64,000 nt of DNA from Radiobacillus kanasensis (GCF_021049245.1 NZ_CP088020.1:750001-814000); one strand, 5' to 3'; positions 50,415-59,899 are shown, counted from the first letter of the stretch. Notes: generated by a model from the letters alone, not told the origin. A program made the numbers and translations.

Positions 50415-50429
50415 TCGACCCCGACCACC
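50415..50429 (+). other. attR of the genomic island
   Basis: TCGACCCCGACCACC, an exact copy of the tRNA-Leu end at 35311-35325, followed by AGTA against GGTA. No tRNA gene surrounds it, as expected for the distal att copy. Confidence 0.8.
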
Positions 50430-50454
50430 AGTATAGAATAAATAGACTAAAAAT

Positions 50455-50486
50455 ACACACCCTAATCTGATTTGTTTAGGGTGTGT
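50455..50486 (-). terminator. Hairpin at end of small Cys-rich gene
   Basis: ACACACCCTAA ... TTTAGGGTGTGT stem; on the minus strand a T-rich stretch follows. Confidence 0.65.
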
Positions 50487-50670
50487 AGCTATCTAATACT
50501 TCATTAAAAAAATCATACTTCTGAATAATAGACCACAATGGCCCACTATCCTTTATATTAAATTGCATTATACGGCTACATTCTTTGTGGAAAACACCAT
50601 TTATTATGTCCAAGCAAACCACTTCTTGAAAATCTAATTCCATTTTACAACAACCACATCTCAACTTCAT
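50476..50670 (-). CDS. Small cysteine-rich hypothetical protein
   Basis: A 64-residue protein with CGCCK at the N-terminus, a third Cys in EVVCLD and HKECS, arranged like a small zinc-binding knuckle. The start ATG has AAGGGTTG before it. No family recognised. It lies just outside the island's right end, and its 3' end forms part of a terminator hairpin. Confidence 0.55.
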   Translation of the reverse strand: MKLRCGCCKMELDFQEVVCLDIINGVFHKECSRIMQFNIKDSGPLWSIIQKYDFFNEVLDSYTP

Positions 50671-51279
50671 ATCACAACAACCCTTCTTTAATTGAGTGGT
50701 TAAACACTTCTATTATTAATGTACACTACAATCAGCTAGATAAAAATTGGTATTATCCATTTTTTTGTTATGGTCAGTGTTAGACAAAAAGTTACGTGAA
50801 ATCTAGTACACACGCATAGGTTCTAGCCCTTCGCTATTCTAATGCCATACCATCTTTAAATTGTATCTAAGATTAATATATGACACTACGCTTTATAGTA
50901 GGATAATATTACCAAGGTCATCCACTCAACCATTTTCTGAGCAAACTATCCATGTTCCACCTTTCATATTCCTTCCGTTGCTGTATTGCACAAACAAGTA
51001 TTATTCAGTAGAGAGACTTAAATAGTAGAGGGTCCAAATAGAGGGCGAGCATGAAAAAGTGTTCATTTTATTAAGCAAAATGGACTACTTTAGTTTAGCT
51101 GTTACAACTGACTAAAGATGAAGTTTAACTATAAAATTCTACCTTAATAATACAAAACGGGTTAGCTACAAAATAGCTCTCCCGTTATTTTTATACATTA
51201 ATCTCCACACATATTGGTATTTGATGGAATCCTTATGTTAAATTTAACTTGTTAAATACGGAGCTAGGAGAATCTAAAC
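50671..51279. other. Non-coding region with orphan terminator
   Basis: About 600 bp without a supportable gene. At 51156-51193 AACGGG-TTAGCTA-CAAAA-TAGCTCT-CCCGTT plus ATTTTTAT forms a strong terminator with no intact gene before it, so a gene may have been lost here. Confidence 0.5.
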
Positions 51280-51984
51280 ATGGAAAAAATTATGATTGTT
51301 GAAGATGATATGAAAATTGCGGAATTCTTATGTTCTTATATAGAAAAATACAGATATGAAGTCATAATTGCCACAGACTTTGAAGATATAATGGGCACAT
51401 TTCGTAATATTCAACCTGATCTTCTGTTACTAGATATTAATCTTCCTAGTTATGACGGGTATTATTGGTGTAGGCAAATTCGAAAAGAGTCCATTTGCCC
51501 AGTGATTTTCATTTCGGCTCGAACAGGGGAGATGGATCAAGTGATGGCATTAGAAAATGGTGGGGATGATTTTATTACGAAGCCCTTTCATCCCGATATT
51601 GTCATGGCAAAAATCCGAAGTCAGCTGCGCCGTGCTTATGGGGAATATGCAGCTAAGCATGAAGAAAGAACGCTTACCCTTGGGGAACTGAGCCTATATC
51701 CTGAACGATTAGAACTTCGATTTGGAAATGAAGTGACGCAACTATCCAAAAAGGAATCAGACATCATGGAAAGTCTAATCGATCGTTACCCTCGTATTGC
51801 TGGTCGGCAGGATCTGTTGGCGAAACTATGGGATGATCAATCCTATGTGGATGAAAATACGTTGAACGTTAATATTGCTCGTATTCGGAAGAAGTTTCAA
51901 GAGGTAGGGATTGAAGATGCGGTGGAAACGGTTAGAGGAGCAGGATACCGTCTGCGCGTTACATGGAATGAGGAGGAAGCATGA
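51280..51984 (+). CDS. BceR-like response regulator (second module)
   Basis: OmpR-family regulator of 234 aa, paralogous to the one at 19935. Receiver acidic pair in IVEDDMKIAEF, phosphoacceptor in LLLLDINLPSYDGYYW, lysine in DDFITKPFHPDI, and output winged helix with NTLNVNIARIRKKFQEV and TVRGAGYRL. It starts the operon RR-HK-ATPase-permease on the plus strand. ATG follows GGAGCTAGGAGA. It likely binds the box at 52969. Confidence 0.94.
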   Translation: MEKIMIVEDDMKIAEFLCSYIEKYRYEVIIATDFEDIMGTFRNIQPDLLLLDINLPSYDGYYWCRQIRKESICPVIFISARTGEMDQVMALENGGDDFITKPFHPDIVMAKIRSQLRRAYGEYAAKHEERTLTLGELSLYPERLELRFGNEVTQLSKKESDIMESLIDRYPRIAGRQDLLAKLWDDQSYVDENTLNVNIARIRKKFQEVGIEDAVETVRGAGYRLRVTWNEEEA

Positions 51985-52982
51985 AACTATTTCTTCGTGA
52001 GCATTTGTTCCTCATTGTGATTCAACTCATCCAATCTGTAATGATTCCTATACTCTTTTGGCTAGATGGCTATCGTGGTAAAGGAGTCATGATATACGCT
52101 ATCTTTCTCTCCCTCGTATTACTATCGGCATATCTCATCTATCAATACGTGACTAGAAAAAACTTTTACCATAGATTACAGAGTCCATTGGAAACACTGG
52201 ATGTATCCCTCGAGACGACCGGCGGAACGCCAATTTCAACAACGCTCGATCAATTGCTTATTGCCCAGTATCGTTTATATCAAGAAGAACTGCAAAAAGC
52301 GGAAGATAGGCAGGACGAGCATTTGTTATTTATGGATCGTTGGGTTCATCAAATGAAGACACCACTTTCTGTTATTGAACTGACGGCACAAGCACTGGAC
52401 GAGCCGGAATCGTCTAGCATCCGTGAGGAAACAGACCGAATGCGGAATGGGCTGAATACCGTCCTTTATATGGCAAGACTCCGTACCATTACAGAGGATT
52501 TTCAAGTTAAGCCCGTTAATCTTTCCAAGCTTTTACATGAAGTAAATCAGGAAAATAAGCTATTTTACATCCGGAATGAAGTGTATCCACAACTAAAGGA
52601 AGAAAAGCCAGAAATAGTAGTAGAGAGTGATGAAAAGTGGCTATTTTTCCTGTTAACGCAACTCATACATAATGCAGTTAAATATTCGACTGGAAGGACA
52701 AAGCATCTTGTCCTATCTATTTATGAAAGGTCAGGGGAATCGGTACTCGAAGTGAAGGACTTTGGAATTGGGATCCCGGTTGTGGACCAGAAGCGTGTTT
52801 TCAACAAATTTTATACCGGAGAAAATGGCCGAAAGTATCGAGAATCAACAGGTATGGGGCTTTATTTAGTAAAAGAAGTTGCGGAAAGGCTAGAGCACCG
52901 AATTGAATTGGAATCAAAGGTTGGCAAGGGAACAGTCGTCCGGATTATTTTTTCCGAAACACAAAACCTTACATCGATGTAA
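51981..52982 (+). CDS. BceS-like sensor histidine kinase (second module)
   Basis: Intramembrane-sensing kinase of 333 aa. Two N-terminal helices are separated by a very short loop, followed by the H box DRWVHQMKTPLSVIELT and ATPase motifs LTQLIHNAVKYS, DFGIGIPVVDQKRVFNKFY and ESTGMGLYLVKEV. It overlaps the regulator stop by 4 nt. As in the family, the stimulus probably comes from the partner transporter, not an outside domain. Its stop codon is part of a BceR-type box. Confidence 0.93.
   Translation: MKLFLREHLFLIVIQLIQSVMIPILFWLDGYRGKGVMIYAIFLSLVLLSAYLIYQYVTRKNFYHRLQSPLETLDVSLETTGGTPISTTLDQLLIAQYRLYQEELQKAEDRQDEHLLFMDRWVHQMKTPLSVIELTAQALDEPESSSIREETDRMRNGLNTVLYMARLRTITEDFQVKPVNLSKLLHEVNQENKLFYIRNEVYPQLKEEKPEIVVESDEKWLFFLLTQLIHNAVKYSTGRTKHLVLSIYERSGESVLEVKDFGIGIPVVDQKRVFNKFYTGENGRKYRESTGMGLYLVKEVAERLEHRIELESKVGKGTVVRIIFSETQNLTSM
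52969..52982. promoter_or_regulatory. BceR-type operator (second module)
   Basis: TTACATCGATGTAA is a perfect palindrome and an exact fit to TNACA-N4-TGTAA. It overlaps the kinase stop codon and lies about 80 bp before the ATPase gene, the same placement as in the first module. Confidence 0.75.
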
Positions 52983-53064
52983 GATTAGTGAAAGCATAAT
53001 CGATAGTTTAAAGCTGCGTGCTTCGGCTATGCTTGTTGTAGAAACTTAGCAGAGGAGAATGACT

Positions 53065-53829
53065 ATGCTCACACTTACAAATGTAAGTAAGGTTTACGAA
53101 GGGAAAGTGGTTTATCGTGCCCTTACTGATATTAATTTAGAAATAGAAACAGGTGAATTTGTTGCCATTATGGGTCCGTCTGGTAGTGGGAAAACAACAT
53201 TACTAAATATTATTTCCACGAACGATGCACCTACTACTGGACAAGTTGAAATCGAAGGAAATGCTCCACATAAGCTGAAGAAAGATGCGTTAGCTAAATT
53301 CCGTAGAACTGAACTTGGATTTATTTTCCAGGATTTTAATCTATTGCATACACTAACTGTCGAAGAAAATATCGTATTGCCACTCACACTAGATGGTGCG
53401 CGTATAAAAGAGATGAAAGAAAAGGCGCATAAAATCGCGGAGAGTCTTGGTATCACTTCAATTATGAGCAAACGTACCTACGAAATATCAGGAGGTCAGG
53501 CACAACGGGTAGCCATTGCCAGGGCGATGATTCATCAACCAAAGCTTCTGTTAGCCGATGAACCAACCGGTAACCTAGATTCGAAAGCATCAAAGGATGT
53601 CATGGCCATGCTTGGAGCCATAAATAAACAGGGAAATACGAGCTTGTTAATGGTAACACATGATCCACAAGCAGCAAGCTATTCCGACCGAGTTGTCTTT
53701 ATCCGAGATGGGAAGCTGCATTCCGAAATCCATCGTGGGGAAAGTAGACAAGCATTTTTTCAGAAAATAATTGATATGCTTTCCTTGATGGGAGGCGATG
53801 GCAATGACTTTTCGTCAGTTCGCGTTTAA
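53065..53829 (+). CDS. BceA-like ABC transporter ATPase (second module)
   Basis: ATPase of about 254 aa. Walker A GPSGSGKTT near residue 40, signature ISGGQAQRVAIARAMI, Walker B LLLADEPTGNLD, and the tail ends FSSVRV as in BceA proteins. ATG 53065 is preferred since AGAGGAG precedes it at 7 nt; ATG 53059 is adjacent to the site. It overlaps the permease gene. It likely drives removal of a cell-wall-active peptide. Confidence 0.93.
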   Translation: MLTLTNVSKVYEGKVVYRALTDINLEIETGEFVAIMGPSGSGKTTLLNIISTNDAPTTGQVEIEGNAPHKLKKDALAKFRRTELGFIFQDFNLLHTLTVEENIVLPLTLDGARIKEMKEKAHKIAESLGITSIMSKRTYEISGGQAQRVAIARAMIHQPKLLLADEPTGNLDSKASKDVMAMLGAINKQGNTSLLMVTHDPQAASYSDRVVFIRDGKLHSEIHRGESRQAFFQKIIDMLSLMGGDGNDFSSVRV

Positions 53830-55705
53830 TAATGTATGGCGCAATAAACGATTGTATATTGCCTACCTCCTTAGTAGTATGTTCACGGTAATGGTATTCT
53901 TCACTTTTGCCATTTTTGCATTCCATCCAGCGTTTTCAGAAGGCTCGATCAATAAAAACGTACTACTGGGACTGGGTGTTGCTGGAGGAATCATTTATGT
54001 GTTTTCTTTCTTTTTTGTCCTATACTCGATGAGTTCTTTTTTACAGTCGAGAAAGAAAGAGTTTGGCTTGTTAATTATGCTTGGTGCCTCCAATAAACAG
54101 ATTCGTCTGATGGTATTTTTGGAAAATATCTTAATCGGCCTTTTTGCAACAGTCGGTGGAATTCTAATAGGCTTGGTATTTGCAAAAGCGATTCTTTTGA
54201 TTGCTGAAAACGTATTAATTATTAGTGAAACATTGGATTTTTATTTTCCTACACTAGCAATCGTTGTGACGTTTATTAGCTTTCTCTTTCTATTTTTCTG
54301 TATATCCTTATTTGTTTCGTTTGTTCTCCGTACGAACAAGTTGGTTAATTTAATGAAAGGAGATAAACAGTCTAAAGGAGAGCCAAAAGCATCTATTATT
54401 CTATCGGTACTTGCAGCGCTTTTACTTATCACGGGATATGGTACTGCTACTTTGGTTGAGGGTGTTTATGTTGTCTATGCGATGATTCCGGTTATTTTAG
54501 TAGTGACACTTGGAACCTATCTCTTATTCACTCAATTAAGTGTGTATGTCATCCGCCTTTTGAAAAATAATACATCGATTTTTTGGCGGAAAACAAATAT
54601 GCTCTTGTTCTCTGACCTATCCTTTCGATTGAAGGATAACGCAAGGACATTTTTTATGGTGGCAATTATTTCGACAGTTGCTTTTAGTGCCATTGGTTCT
54701 TTATATGGATTTCAATCCATAATCAATGGAACAAAGGATCCCTATCCGATTACGTATAGCCCGTTTCTTAATGACAGTAAAGCGGTAATCGAGGAAGATA
54801 CGAACACAATTAATGCTATCTTGCAGGAGGAAAACATCGATGCAAAGATGGAATCGCTGGAGCTACACTATTATGAGATAGCTGAAAGAAATGTCTTATT
54901 CTTAAGCGCTTCTGACTACAATCGCTTTGCAGCACTTATTGGTGACAAGAAACTACATCCGGAGGAAGATGAGGCCATTGTAGTGGAACAAAGTGCTAGT
55001 GAGGGTGATATCGTGGAGGAGGGCCCAAAAGCTAGTGAAGGGTTAATGGAAGCGAGTATCCAACTAGAAGACGGGCAAGAACTTCAACCTACAAGAGTAG
55101 TAGAATCAGCTGTATTATCAACAACTAGTTATGGGTATTATGTGGTGAATGACAAGGTTTTCGAGCAACTTGGATCACCTGAAAGCAAGGGTCATAGTGT
55201 CGCATGGAAACCGGAAGAAGGGCAAACGGATCAAATAATTGAGGCGGGCAGAAAGATAAACAACTTGGATGGCAATTTACAGTATAAAACGTTCATCGTT
55301 GAATATACACTTTATGAAATTAACAAAGCATACGGACCTATTCTTTTTATTGGCTTGTTTATCGGAATTGTGTTCTTTGTTTCCGCTGGTAGCTTTCTCT
55401 ATTTTCGTTTATTTACAGATTTGGATGAAGAAAAGCGCAAGTACCAAGCTATTGCCAAAATTGGATTGACACAATCAGAGTTGCAGAAAGTAGTGAACAG
55501 ACAAATTGCCATTCTATTTTTCTCACCAATTGTTGTAGCATTAGTTCATGGTGCTGTTGCACTTACCGCTTTGTCCCGTTTGTTTAATTACAATTTAACA
55601 GTAGAATCTTCCCTCGTATTAGGAAGCTTTGCTTTGATTCAAATCCTTTATTTCTTGATTGTGCGATTTTTCTATGTGAGACAGGTGAAGAGGATGGTAT
55701 TTTAA
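53804..55705 (+). CDS. BceB-like ABC transporter permease (second module)
   Basis: FtsX-type permease of about 633 aa with ten predicted helices and a large outer domain, roughly residues 310-520, between helices 7 and 8. N-terminus MTFRQFAFNNVWRNKRLYIA. The last helices (ILFFSPIVVALVHGAVALTA, LVLGSFALIQILYFLIVRFF) recur in broken form at 63544-63781. The ATG at 53804 lies 8 nt after GGGAGG. It overlaps the ATPase gene by 26 nt. The outer domain differs from the first module, so peptide range may differ. Confidence 0.92.
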   Translation: MTFRQFAFNNVWRNKRLYIAYLLSSMFTVMVFFTFAIFAFHPAFSEGSINKNVLLGLGVAGGIIYVFSFFFVLYSMSSFLQSRKKEFGLLIMLGASNKQIRLMVFLENILIGLFATVGGILIGLVFAKAILLIAENVLIISETLDFYFPTLAIVVTFISFLFLFFCISLFVSFVLRTNKLVNLMKGDKQSKGEPKASIILSVLAALLLITGYGTATLVEGVYVVYAMIPVILVVTLGTYLLFTQLSVYVIRLLKNNTSIFWRKTNMLLFSDLSFRLKDNARTFFMVAIISTVAFSAIGSLYGFQSIINGTKDPYPITYSPFLNDSKAVIEEDTNTINAILQEENIDAKMESLELHYYEIAERNVLFLSASDYNRFAALIGDKKLHPEEDEAIVVEQSASEGDIVEEGPKASEGLMEASIQLEDGQELQPTRVVESAVLSTTSYGYYVVNDKVFEQLGSPESKGHSVAWKPEEGQTDQIIEAGRKINNLDGNLQYKTFIVEYTLYEINKAYGPILFIGLFIGIVFFVSAGSFLYFRLFTDLDEEKRKYQAIAKIGLTQSELQKVVNRQIAILFFSPIVVALVHGAVALTALSRLFNYNLTVESSLVLGSFALIQILYFLIVRFFYVRQVKRMVF

Positions 55706-55810
55706 GAAAGGTATCATTTTAAGAGTTACTATGAAATATTGAAAGTTGCATGGATATGATTTTTTGAAAGTATGAACATACATGCGAAAATGCTTTTCAT
55801 ATTTTGTGTA

Positions 55811-55920
55811 TGATGTCGGAGTAGTACACCGGTATTTATGAATAATCGAGTTTAATTTCAAAAGATAAAACACTCAAAAACGTTTATATATCAATGTTTG
55901 CGAGTGTTTTTATTTTTGTG
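55811..55920 (+). repeat. Dispersed terminator-bearing repeat, copy A
   Basis: About 110 bp beginning ATGATGTCGGAGTAGTACACC and ending in the hairpin ACACTC-AAAAAC ... GTTTGCGAGTGT plus T run (55869-55911). Related copies are at 59921 and 63781. It lies downstream of the second BceB gene and can serve as its terminator. Confidence 0.7.
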
Positions 55921-55989
55921 AAAGTAGATTGGAAGGCAGGATTGATTCGTTTTACCAACTTTGACACAAAGGTCTGCTATATTCTTCCT

Positions 55990-56283
55990 CTATTTTATGC
56001 TCCGTGTATAACCCAATTGTTTCGCTAAATTTAGAAGGAGTTTATCACGATGATTGGAATAGAATTGTGCTGTTTCACTGTGTTTTTCAAATAATGCTTT
56101 TTCTTTTATATACTTAAATTTTCTTGGAAATGAGTAGCATGAACTAGTAAGAACAGGTATCTTTTCTAGACGCATAGATTGCTGTGTAAAAGGCTTGTTT
56201 TCGTATTTATTACCGTGTGAAAGAGAGTAATTGTTAATAGAGCAAACGCAGCGGATCGTATTTCCGGTGCAGTGTGATTCCAA
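55990..56283 (-). pseudogene. Possible gene remnant, unknown
   Basis: A 97-codon minus-strand frame with a coding-like second half (FEKHSETAQFYSNHRDKLLL) but only a TTG start without a ribosome site. Another frame starts with ATG at its head (MIGITLHRKYDPLRLLY) and then stops, which suggests a frameshifted gene. No family recognised. Confidence 0.3.
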
Positions 56284-56319
56284 TCATTAGAACTATTATA
56301 TAAAACTAGGGTGAGATAA

Positions 56320-56360
56320 AACACTCATACTTGTTGTTTAATAAACGGTGTATGAGTGTT
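56320..56360. terminator. Terminator between remnant and vanY-like gene
   Basis: AACACTCATAC ... GTATGAGTGTT stem with T-rich ends on both strands. Its arms resemble those in the dispersed repeat. Confidence 0.65.
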
Positions 56361-56423
56361 ATTTAATGTGAGGTTATGCTGAAAAGCTTGGGCTAAGATT
56401 AATTAATCTCATTTTCCCTCATC

Positions 56424-57302
56424 TTAAGTTTTAGCCTCTTGATCAGTCCACACTGTCACAATGACACCATCCATATTGTTCCCTGATATCTTATAATGAG
56501 AATTAACTGGGATGTGTATGTTAGTACTTTCAGTTACAGGATAATAAGAAATATCATAACGTTTCCCATTCACATTCGCAGAAATCGCTTTTTCTTCTTT
56601 TAGGTAATCCAAATATTCTTCAAGAACGAAATTTTTCTCTTTCATAATGGCACTGTGAGGCAAGCCCACATAGCGGATATGCCACGGTTCATATTGAATT
56701 CCGGTAATGTCCTTTTTGTTCTCAGGGTAGCGCAATATGAATCCGTATTTCCAAGCATGGTTTTCAATCCACTCCCCTTCAGGTGCCTCCGCCATCTTCA
56801 TCTGAGTGGATCCTACATCTAGTGATAAGCCTAAATTGTGTTCACTATGTCCTGGTGGTAAAGCAATACCTGGACCCATATCTTGAAAAAGAGCTTGTTG
56901 GTCACTAAGATCTCGAAAGCCACTAGTTATGGCAAAATGATTAACGCCATCTTTTTCTGCAGCAGCAACCATGTCTGCAAACTCTTTTGCTATTTTTTTA
57001 GACAGATAAATATCGTTATTCAATACTACAAAACCATTTATCAATTCATTGTGTGTAAATAAGTTGACGACATCTGTTTTTATACTTTGAGGTTGGACAG
57101 GATAATCACTGTTCACCAAGAGTAGATTTCCTTCATAGATTTGTTCTTTTTTAATTTCTATTTTTTGAGTATTCTCGGAAGTCTCTACATTCTCTTTTTT
57201 GTCATATGTTTTGATTTCAACGTTGTCCTGAGACAATGGTACGTTCTTATAGGCAATACCAAAGCATAGTACTAGTAAGATTAAAAATCCCCACTTCTTC
57301 AT
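56424..57302 (-). CDS. VanY-like D,D-carboxypeptidase (M15)
   Basis: A 292-residue membrane-anchored peptidase. The N-terminal helix KKWGFLILLVLCFGIAYK is a signal anchor. Zinc-site motifs are PGHSEHNLGLSLDVG (SxHxxxxxxD) and EPWHIRYVG, with the upstream arginine in AITSGFRDLSDQQALF. This is the M15B VanY fold that trims D-Ala from peptidoglycan precursors. It lies 90 bp downstream of a VanRS-like pair on the same strand. No vanHAX genes are present, so it is not a glycopeptide resistance operon as such. Confidence 0.9.
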   Translation of the reverse strand: MKKWGFLILLVLCFGIAYKNVPLSQDNVEIKTYDKKENVETSENTQKIEIKKEQIYEGNLLLVNSDYPVQPQSIKTDVVNLFTHNELINGFVVLNNDIYLSKKIAKEFADMVAAAEKDGVNHFAITSGFRDLSDQQALFQDMGPGIALPPGHSEHNLGLSLDVGSTQMKMAEAPEGEWIENHAWKYGFILRYPENKKDITGIQYEPWHIRYVGLPHSAIMKEKNFVLEEYLDYLKEEKAISANVNGKRYDISYYPVTESTNIHIPVNSHYKISGNNMDGVIVTVWTDQEAKT

Positions 57303-57394
57303 TTATTAGTTCCTCCTTTAAGCTGCTATGTGTTTAAGGATAGGGAAAACTATTTAAAAAAAGAGTGGGGTAAACTTTAAATTTTTCTTAAAAC

Positions 57395-58516
57395 TTATGG
57401 GTTTTGCACTTGCTCTTCCGTGCTACTTTCTTGTGGTAAACGAACTTCAAAAATGGTACGAACGATACTACTTTCGGCAGTGATGGTTCCATGGTGCTGC
57501 TCGACAATATTCTTGGCAATAAACAAGCCAATCCCAGTACCCCCTCCTGGATTTGTTCTCGCTTTGTCACTGGTATAAAACATATCAAAGAGGTAGGGTT
57601 GCTCCTCCTCAGGGATAGACGCACCATAATTGATAATCTGAACAACAACCTCTCCATTTTCAGTAAAGCCATTCATATCAATAAACTGACCATCGTTTCC
57701 ATAGCGACTCGCATTCGTCAGTAAATTTTCAAACACACGTGCTAACAGCTCTCCATCGCCCGATATTGGTAATTGGGGAGGAAGATTCATTCTAGCAACC
57801 AAATGATTTTTTTCGAAGATAGGGTACAGTTCCTCCTTTAACTGATAGAGGAGGTCGCTCAGATTAATAGGCTCCTGTTTAATTGGAAGCATGCCATAGT
57901 TCATTCTAGTTATTTCAAATAATTCATCAATAAGTCGTTCTAAACGCTGGGATTTCGTAAAGGCAACCATTAAAAAATGTCGGATCTGTTCCTCTGTTAA
58001 ATTCTCATCCTTAAGAATTAAATCCAAATAACCTAAAACAGAGGTGAGTGGTGTACGCAAATCATGGGCGAGGTTTACGACTAACTGATCTTTACTACTT
58101 TCCGAAAAATCTCCTCTTTCGATGGCCTGTTTTAAATGCTCACTCGCTAGATTAATATCTCGTGCAATCACACTCAATTCATCATTTGATCGAACCTGAA
58201 CACGATGTGTAAACTCACCACGAGCAAGATAATGAATGCCGTTCGAAATCTCATTGAAGTAAGTAGAATAAGACTTTGTAAGTAAAAAGAAAAATAATAC
58301 CGAAAGCGGGATAAATAGTAATAAAAAGAAGTTAATGTCTCCCACTCTGCCTATGAACAATCGCAGCTGAACTAACGTGTCCCCATAATCGACCATTGTG
58401 TGATAATAAAGCTGAAGTCCCTTATAGATGATATACGTGATGCTACCAGCCATAAGCATACTTAAACCGAATAAGAATATCATTTTTGAGCGAAAGCTTT
58501 GTAAAAGTTTATCCAT
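57395..58516 (-). CDS. VanS-like sensor histidine kinase
   Basis: About 373 aa with two N-terminal membrane helices (MIFLFGLSMLMAGSITYII, FFLLLFIPLSVLFFFLL), a HAMP-like segment (GIHYLARGEFTHRVQVRSND), the H box VNLAHDLRTPLTSVLGYL and ATPase motifs ENLLTNASRYG and GGGTGIGLFIAKNIVEQHHG. ATG 58516 is preferred; TTG 58531 is possible. It overlaps the regulator. The pair resembles VanRS and likely controls the VanY-like gene. Confidence 0.92.
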   Translation of the reverse strand: MDKLLQSFRSKMIFLFGLSMLMAGSITYIIYKGLQLYYHTMVDYGDTLVQLRLFIGRVGDINFFLLLFIPLSVLFFFLLTKSYSTYFNEISNGIHYLARGEFTHRVQVRSNDELSVIARDINLASEHLKQAIERGDFSESSKDQLVVNLAHDLRTPLTSVLGYLDLILKDENLTEEQIRHFLMVAFTKSQRLERLIDELFEITRMNYGMLPIKQEPINLSDLLYQLKEELYPIFEKNHLVARMNLPPQLPISGDGELLARVFENLLTNASRYGNDGQFIDMNGFTENGEVVVQIINYGASIPEEEQPYLFDMFYTSDKARTNPGGGTGIGLFIAKNIVEQHHGTITAESSIVRTIFEVRLPQESSTEEQVQNP

Positions 58517-59204
58517 AGAATGTGTACCCAACTCCCCATACGGTTTTTATAAATTTGTTCTTCCGTTTATCTTCTTCCAGTTTTTTTCGTAATGTGCGAA
58601 TATGTACCATAACGGTATTCTTCCCTTCAAAATAGGCATCTCCCCACACCTGCTGAAAAATATGTTCGACGCTAAATACCTTCTTAGGATGACTCGCTAG
58701 TAAATATAATATGTCAAACTCCTTCGGTGTTAGCTCGATGCTCCTCCCGTAAAGAGTAACGGTGCGCTCATCAGCTGAAATAATTAGCTCTCCATAGTCT
58801 AAGACTGTTTGAGGATTGGATTCCGGTTGATTCAGCTTCATAAAGCGCCGTAGCTGTGCATTTACCCGAGCAACCAATTCGATAGGGCTAAACGGTTTTG
58901 TCATATAGTCGTCCGCACCAATCACTAATCCTTGTACCTTATCAAAATCAGAGGTCTTAGCACTCAAAAAGATGATAGGCATATTATGCTGTTCTCGAAT
59001 ATGACGAGTAACTTCATATCCATCCATTTTTGGCATCATAATGTCCAAAATCAGCAAATCTATCGGTTGAGTCTGGATGATATCCATGACTTCTTGGCCA
59101 TCAGATACTTTTATAATATGGTAGCCTTCTTTTTCTAAATGGATCGCAACCAAGTCGGCAATTTCTTCTTCGTCATCCGCTACTAAAATCGATATACGTT
59201 TCAA
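58509..59204 (-). CDS. VanR-like response regulator
   Basis: OmpR-family regulator of about 231 aa. Receiver: VADDEEEIADL, phosphoacceptor in LLILDIMMPKMDGYEV and GADDYMTKPFSPIEL. Output: ELTPKEFDILYLLASHPKKV and TVMVHIRTLRKKLEED. TTG 59204 is chosen because AGGAGTG lies about 8 nt before it; the frame is open to GTG 59225. First gene of the RR-HK-VanY unit. Confidence 0.92.
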   Translation of the reverse strand: MKRISILVADDEEEIADLVAIHLEKEGYHIIKVSDGQEVMDIIQTQPIDLLILDIMMPKMDGYEVTRHIREQHNMPIIFLSAKTSDFDKVQGLVIGADDYMTKPFSPIELVARVNAQLRRFMKLNQPESNPQTVLDYGELIISADERTVTLYGRSIELTPKEFDILYLLASHPKKVFSVEHIFQQVWGDAYFEGKNTVMVHIRTLRKKLEEDKRKNKFIKTVWGVGYTFYG

Positions 59205-59515
59205 ATCTGTCACTCCTATGTACACTTCTCATCATTCATTATAAGTATTGTACCTTTACTTATGAAAAAATCCTGTAATTTTATCATAACTTTATACCTA
59301 TTTATGGGTTAGTTTAAATGAAATCTCTTAAAAAAATAGTGAATAAATTCTTAACTTTTTCTTAAATAAGCAGGGGTTACTTGCGTATAGGGAATTTTAA
59401 TGTTGTAACGTGATGTACTAAAGAACCCACGTATCACAATATTTTCTGTACTCCTTCCATCTACTTCGTGTATAGGTGTATCATAGTTGTAAATGAAATA
59501 GTGGGGTGGAATTTG

Positions 59516-59899
59516 ATGAAAAAGCTACAAGAGTTTGCGAAAAACTATCAAGCTGAAATGAACTGGGAGATTCGAACGGATAACTACGAGCGGACTAGAT
59601 CCTCTCTTCTGAATAATTATATGCTCCTTACTACCGAAGTGGCGGAGATCGCGGAAGAATTAAGAAAGGCATTCAACCATACGAATACACTTATTAATGA
59701 TGGCATGGATGAGGATGGAGCATTTGAAACGGCTAAAGATAGTTTTAGAGAAAATATTGGAAAAGAATTGGCTGATTGTATAGCTTATATAACAAAATTT
59801 GCGAACTACTTTGAGGTAGATTTAGAGGATAGCTTTTATCAGAAGATGGAGGAAGTGAGGAACAGGAAGAATAAGGATGTAGGGGTTATGAAAAGATAA
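59516..59899 (+). CDS. MazG-like nucleotide pyrophosphohydrolase
   Basis: A 127-residue all-alpha NTP pyrophosphohydrolase. Metal-binding motifs are LTTEVAEIAEELRKAF (ExxE) and IGKELADCIAYITKFAN (ExxD). ATG 59516 follows GTGGGGTGG; an upstream start at 59468 lacks a site. Such enzymes hydrolyse non-canonical or excess NTPs. The exact substrate is unknown. A repeat-borne terminator follows at once. Confidence 0.88.
   Translation: MKKLQEFAKNYQAEMNWEIRTDNYERTRSSLLNNYMLLTTEVAEIAEELRKAFNHTNTLINDGMDEDGAFETAKDSFRENIGKELADCIAYITKFANYFEVDLEDSFYQKMEEVRNRKNKDVGVMKR

Larger units (their letters stand above)
35311..50429. mobile_element. 15.1-kb integrative defence island at tRNA-Leu
   Basis: Bounded by direct repeats of the tRNA-Leu 3' end and carrying a tyrosine integrase at the tRNA side. 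The cargo is AbiV, a type IV restriction enzyme, AIPR, a decayed BglI-like system, a DNA glycosylase, a complete type II system with controller protein, and a GHKL ATPase. Gene order is mixed-strand and composition is AT-rich. I see no replication or conjugation genes, so it is not self-transmissible. The integrase frameshift suggests it is now fixed. Confidence 0.8.

Noticed and set aside
50749..51130. Possible coding remnant before the orphan terminator
   Set aside because: All frames are broken at short intervals and no protein pattern emerged on either strand.
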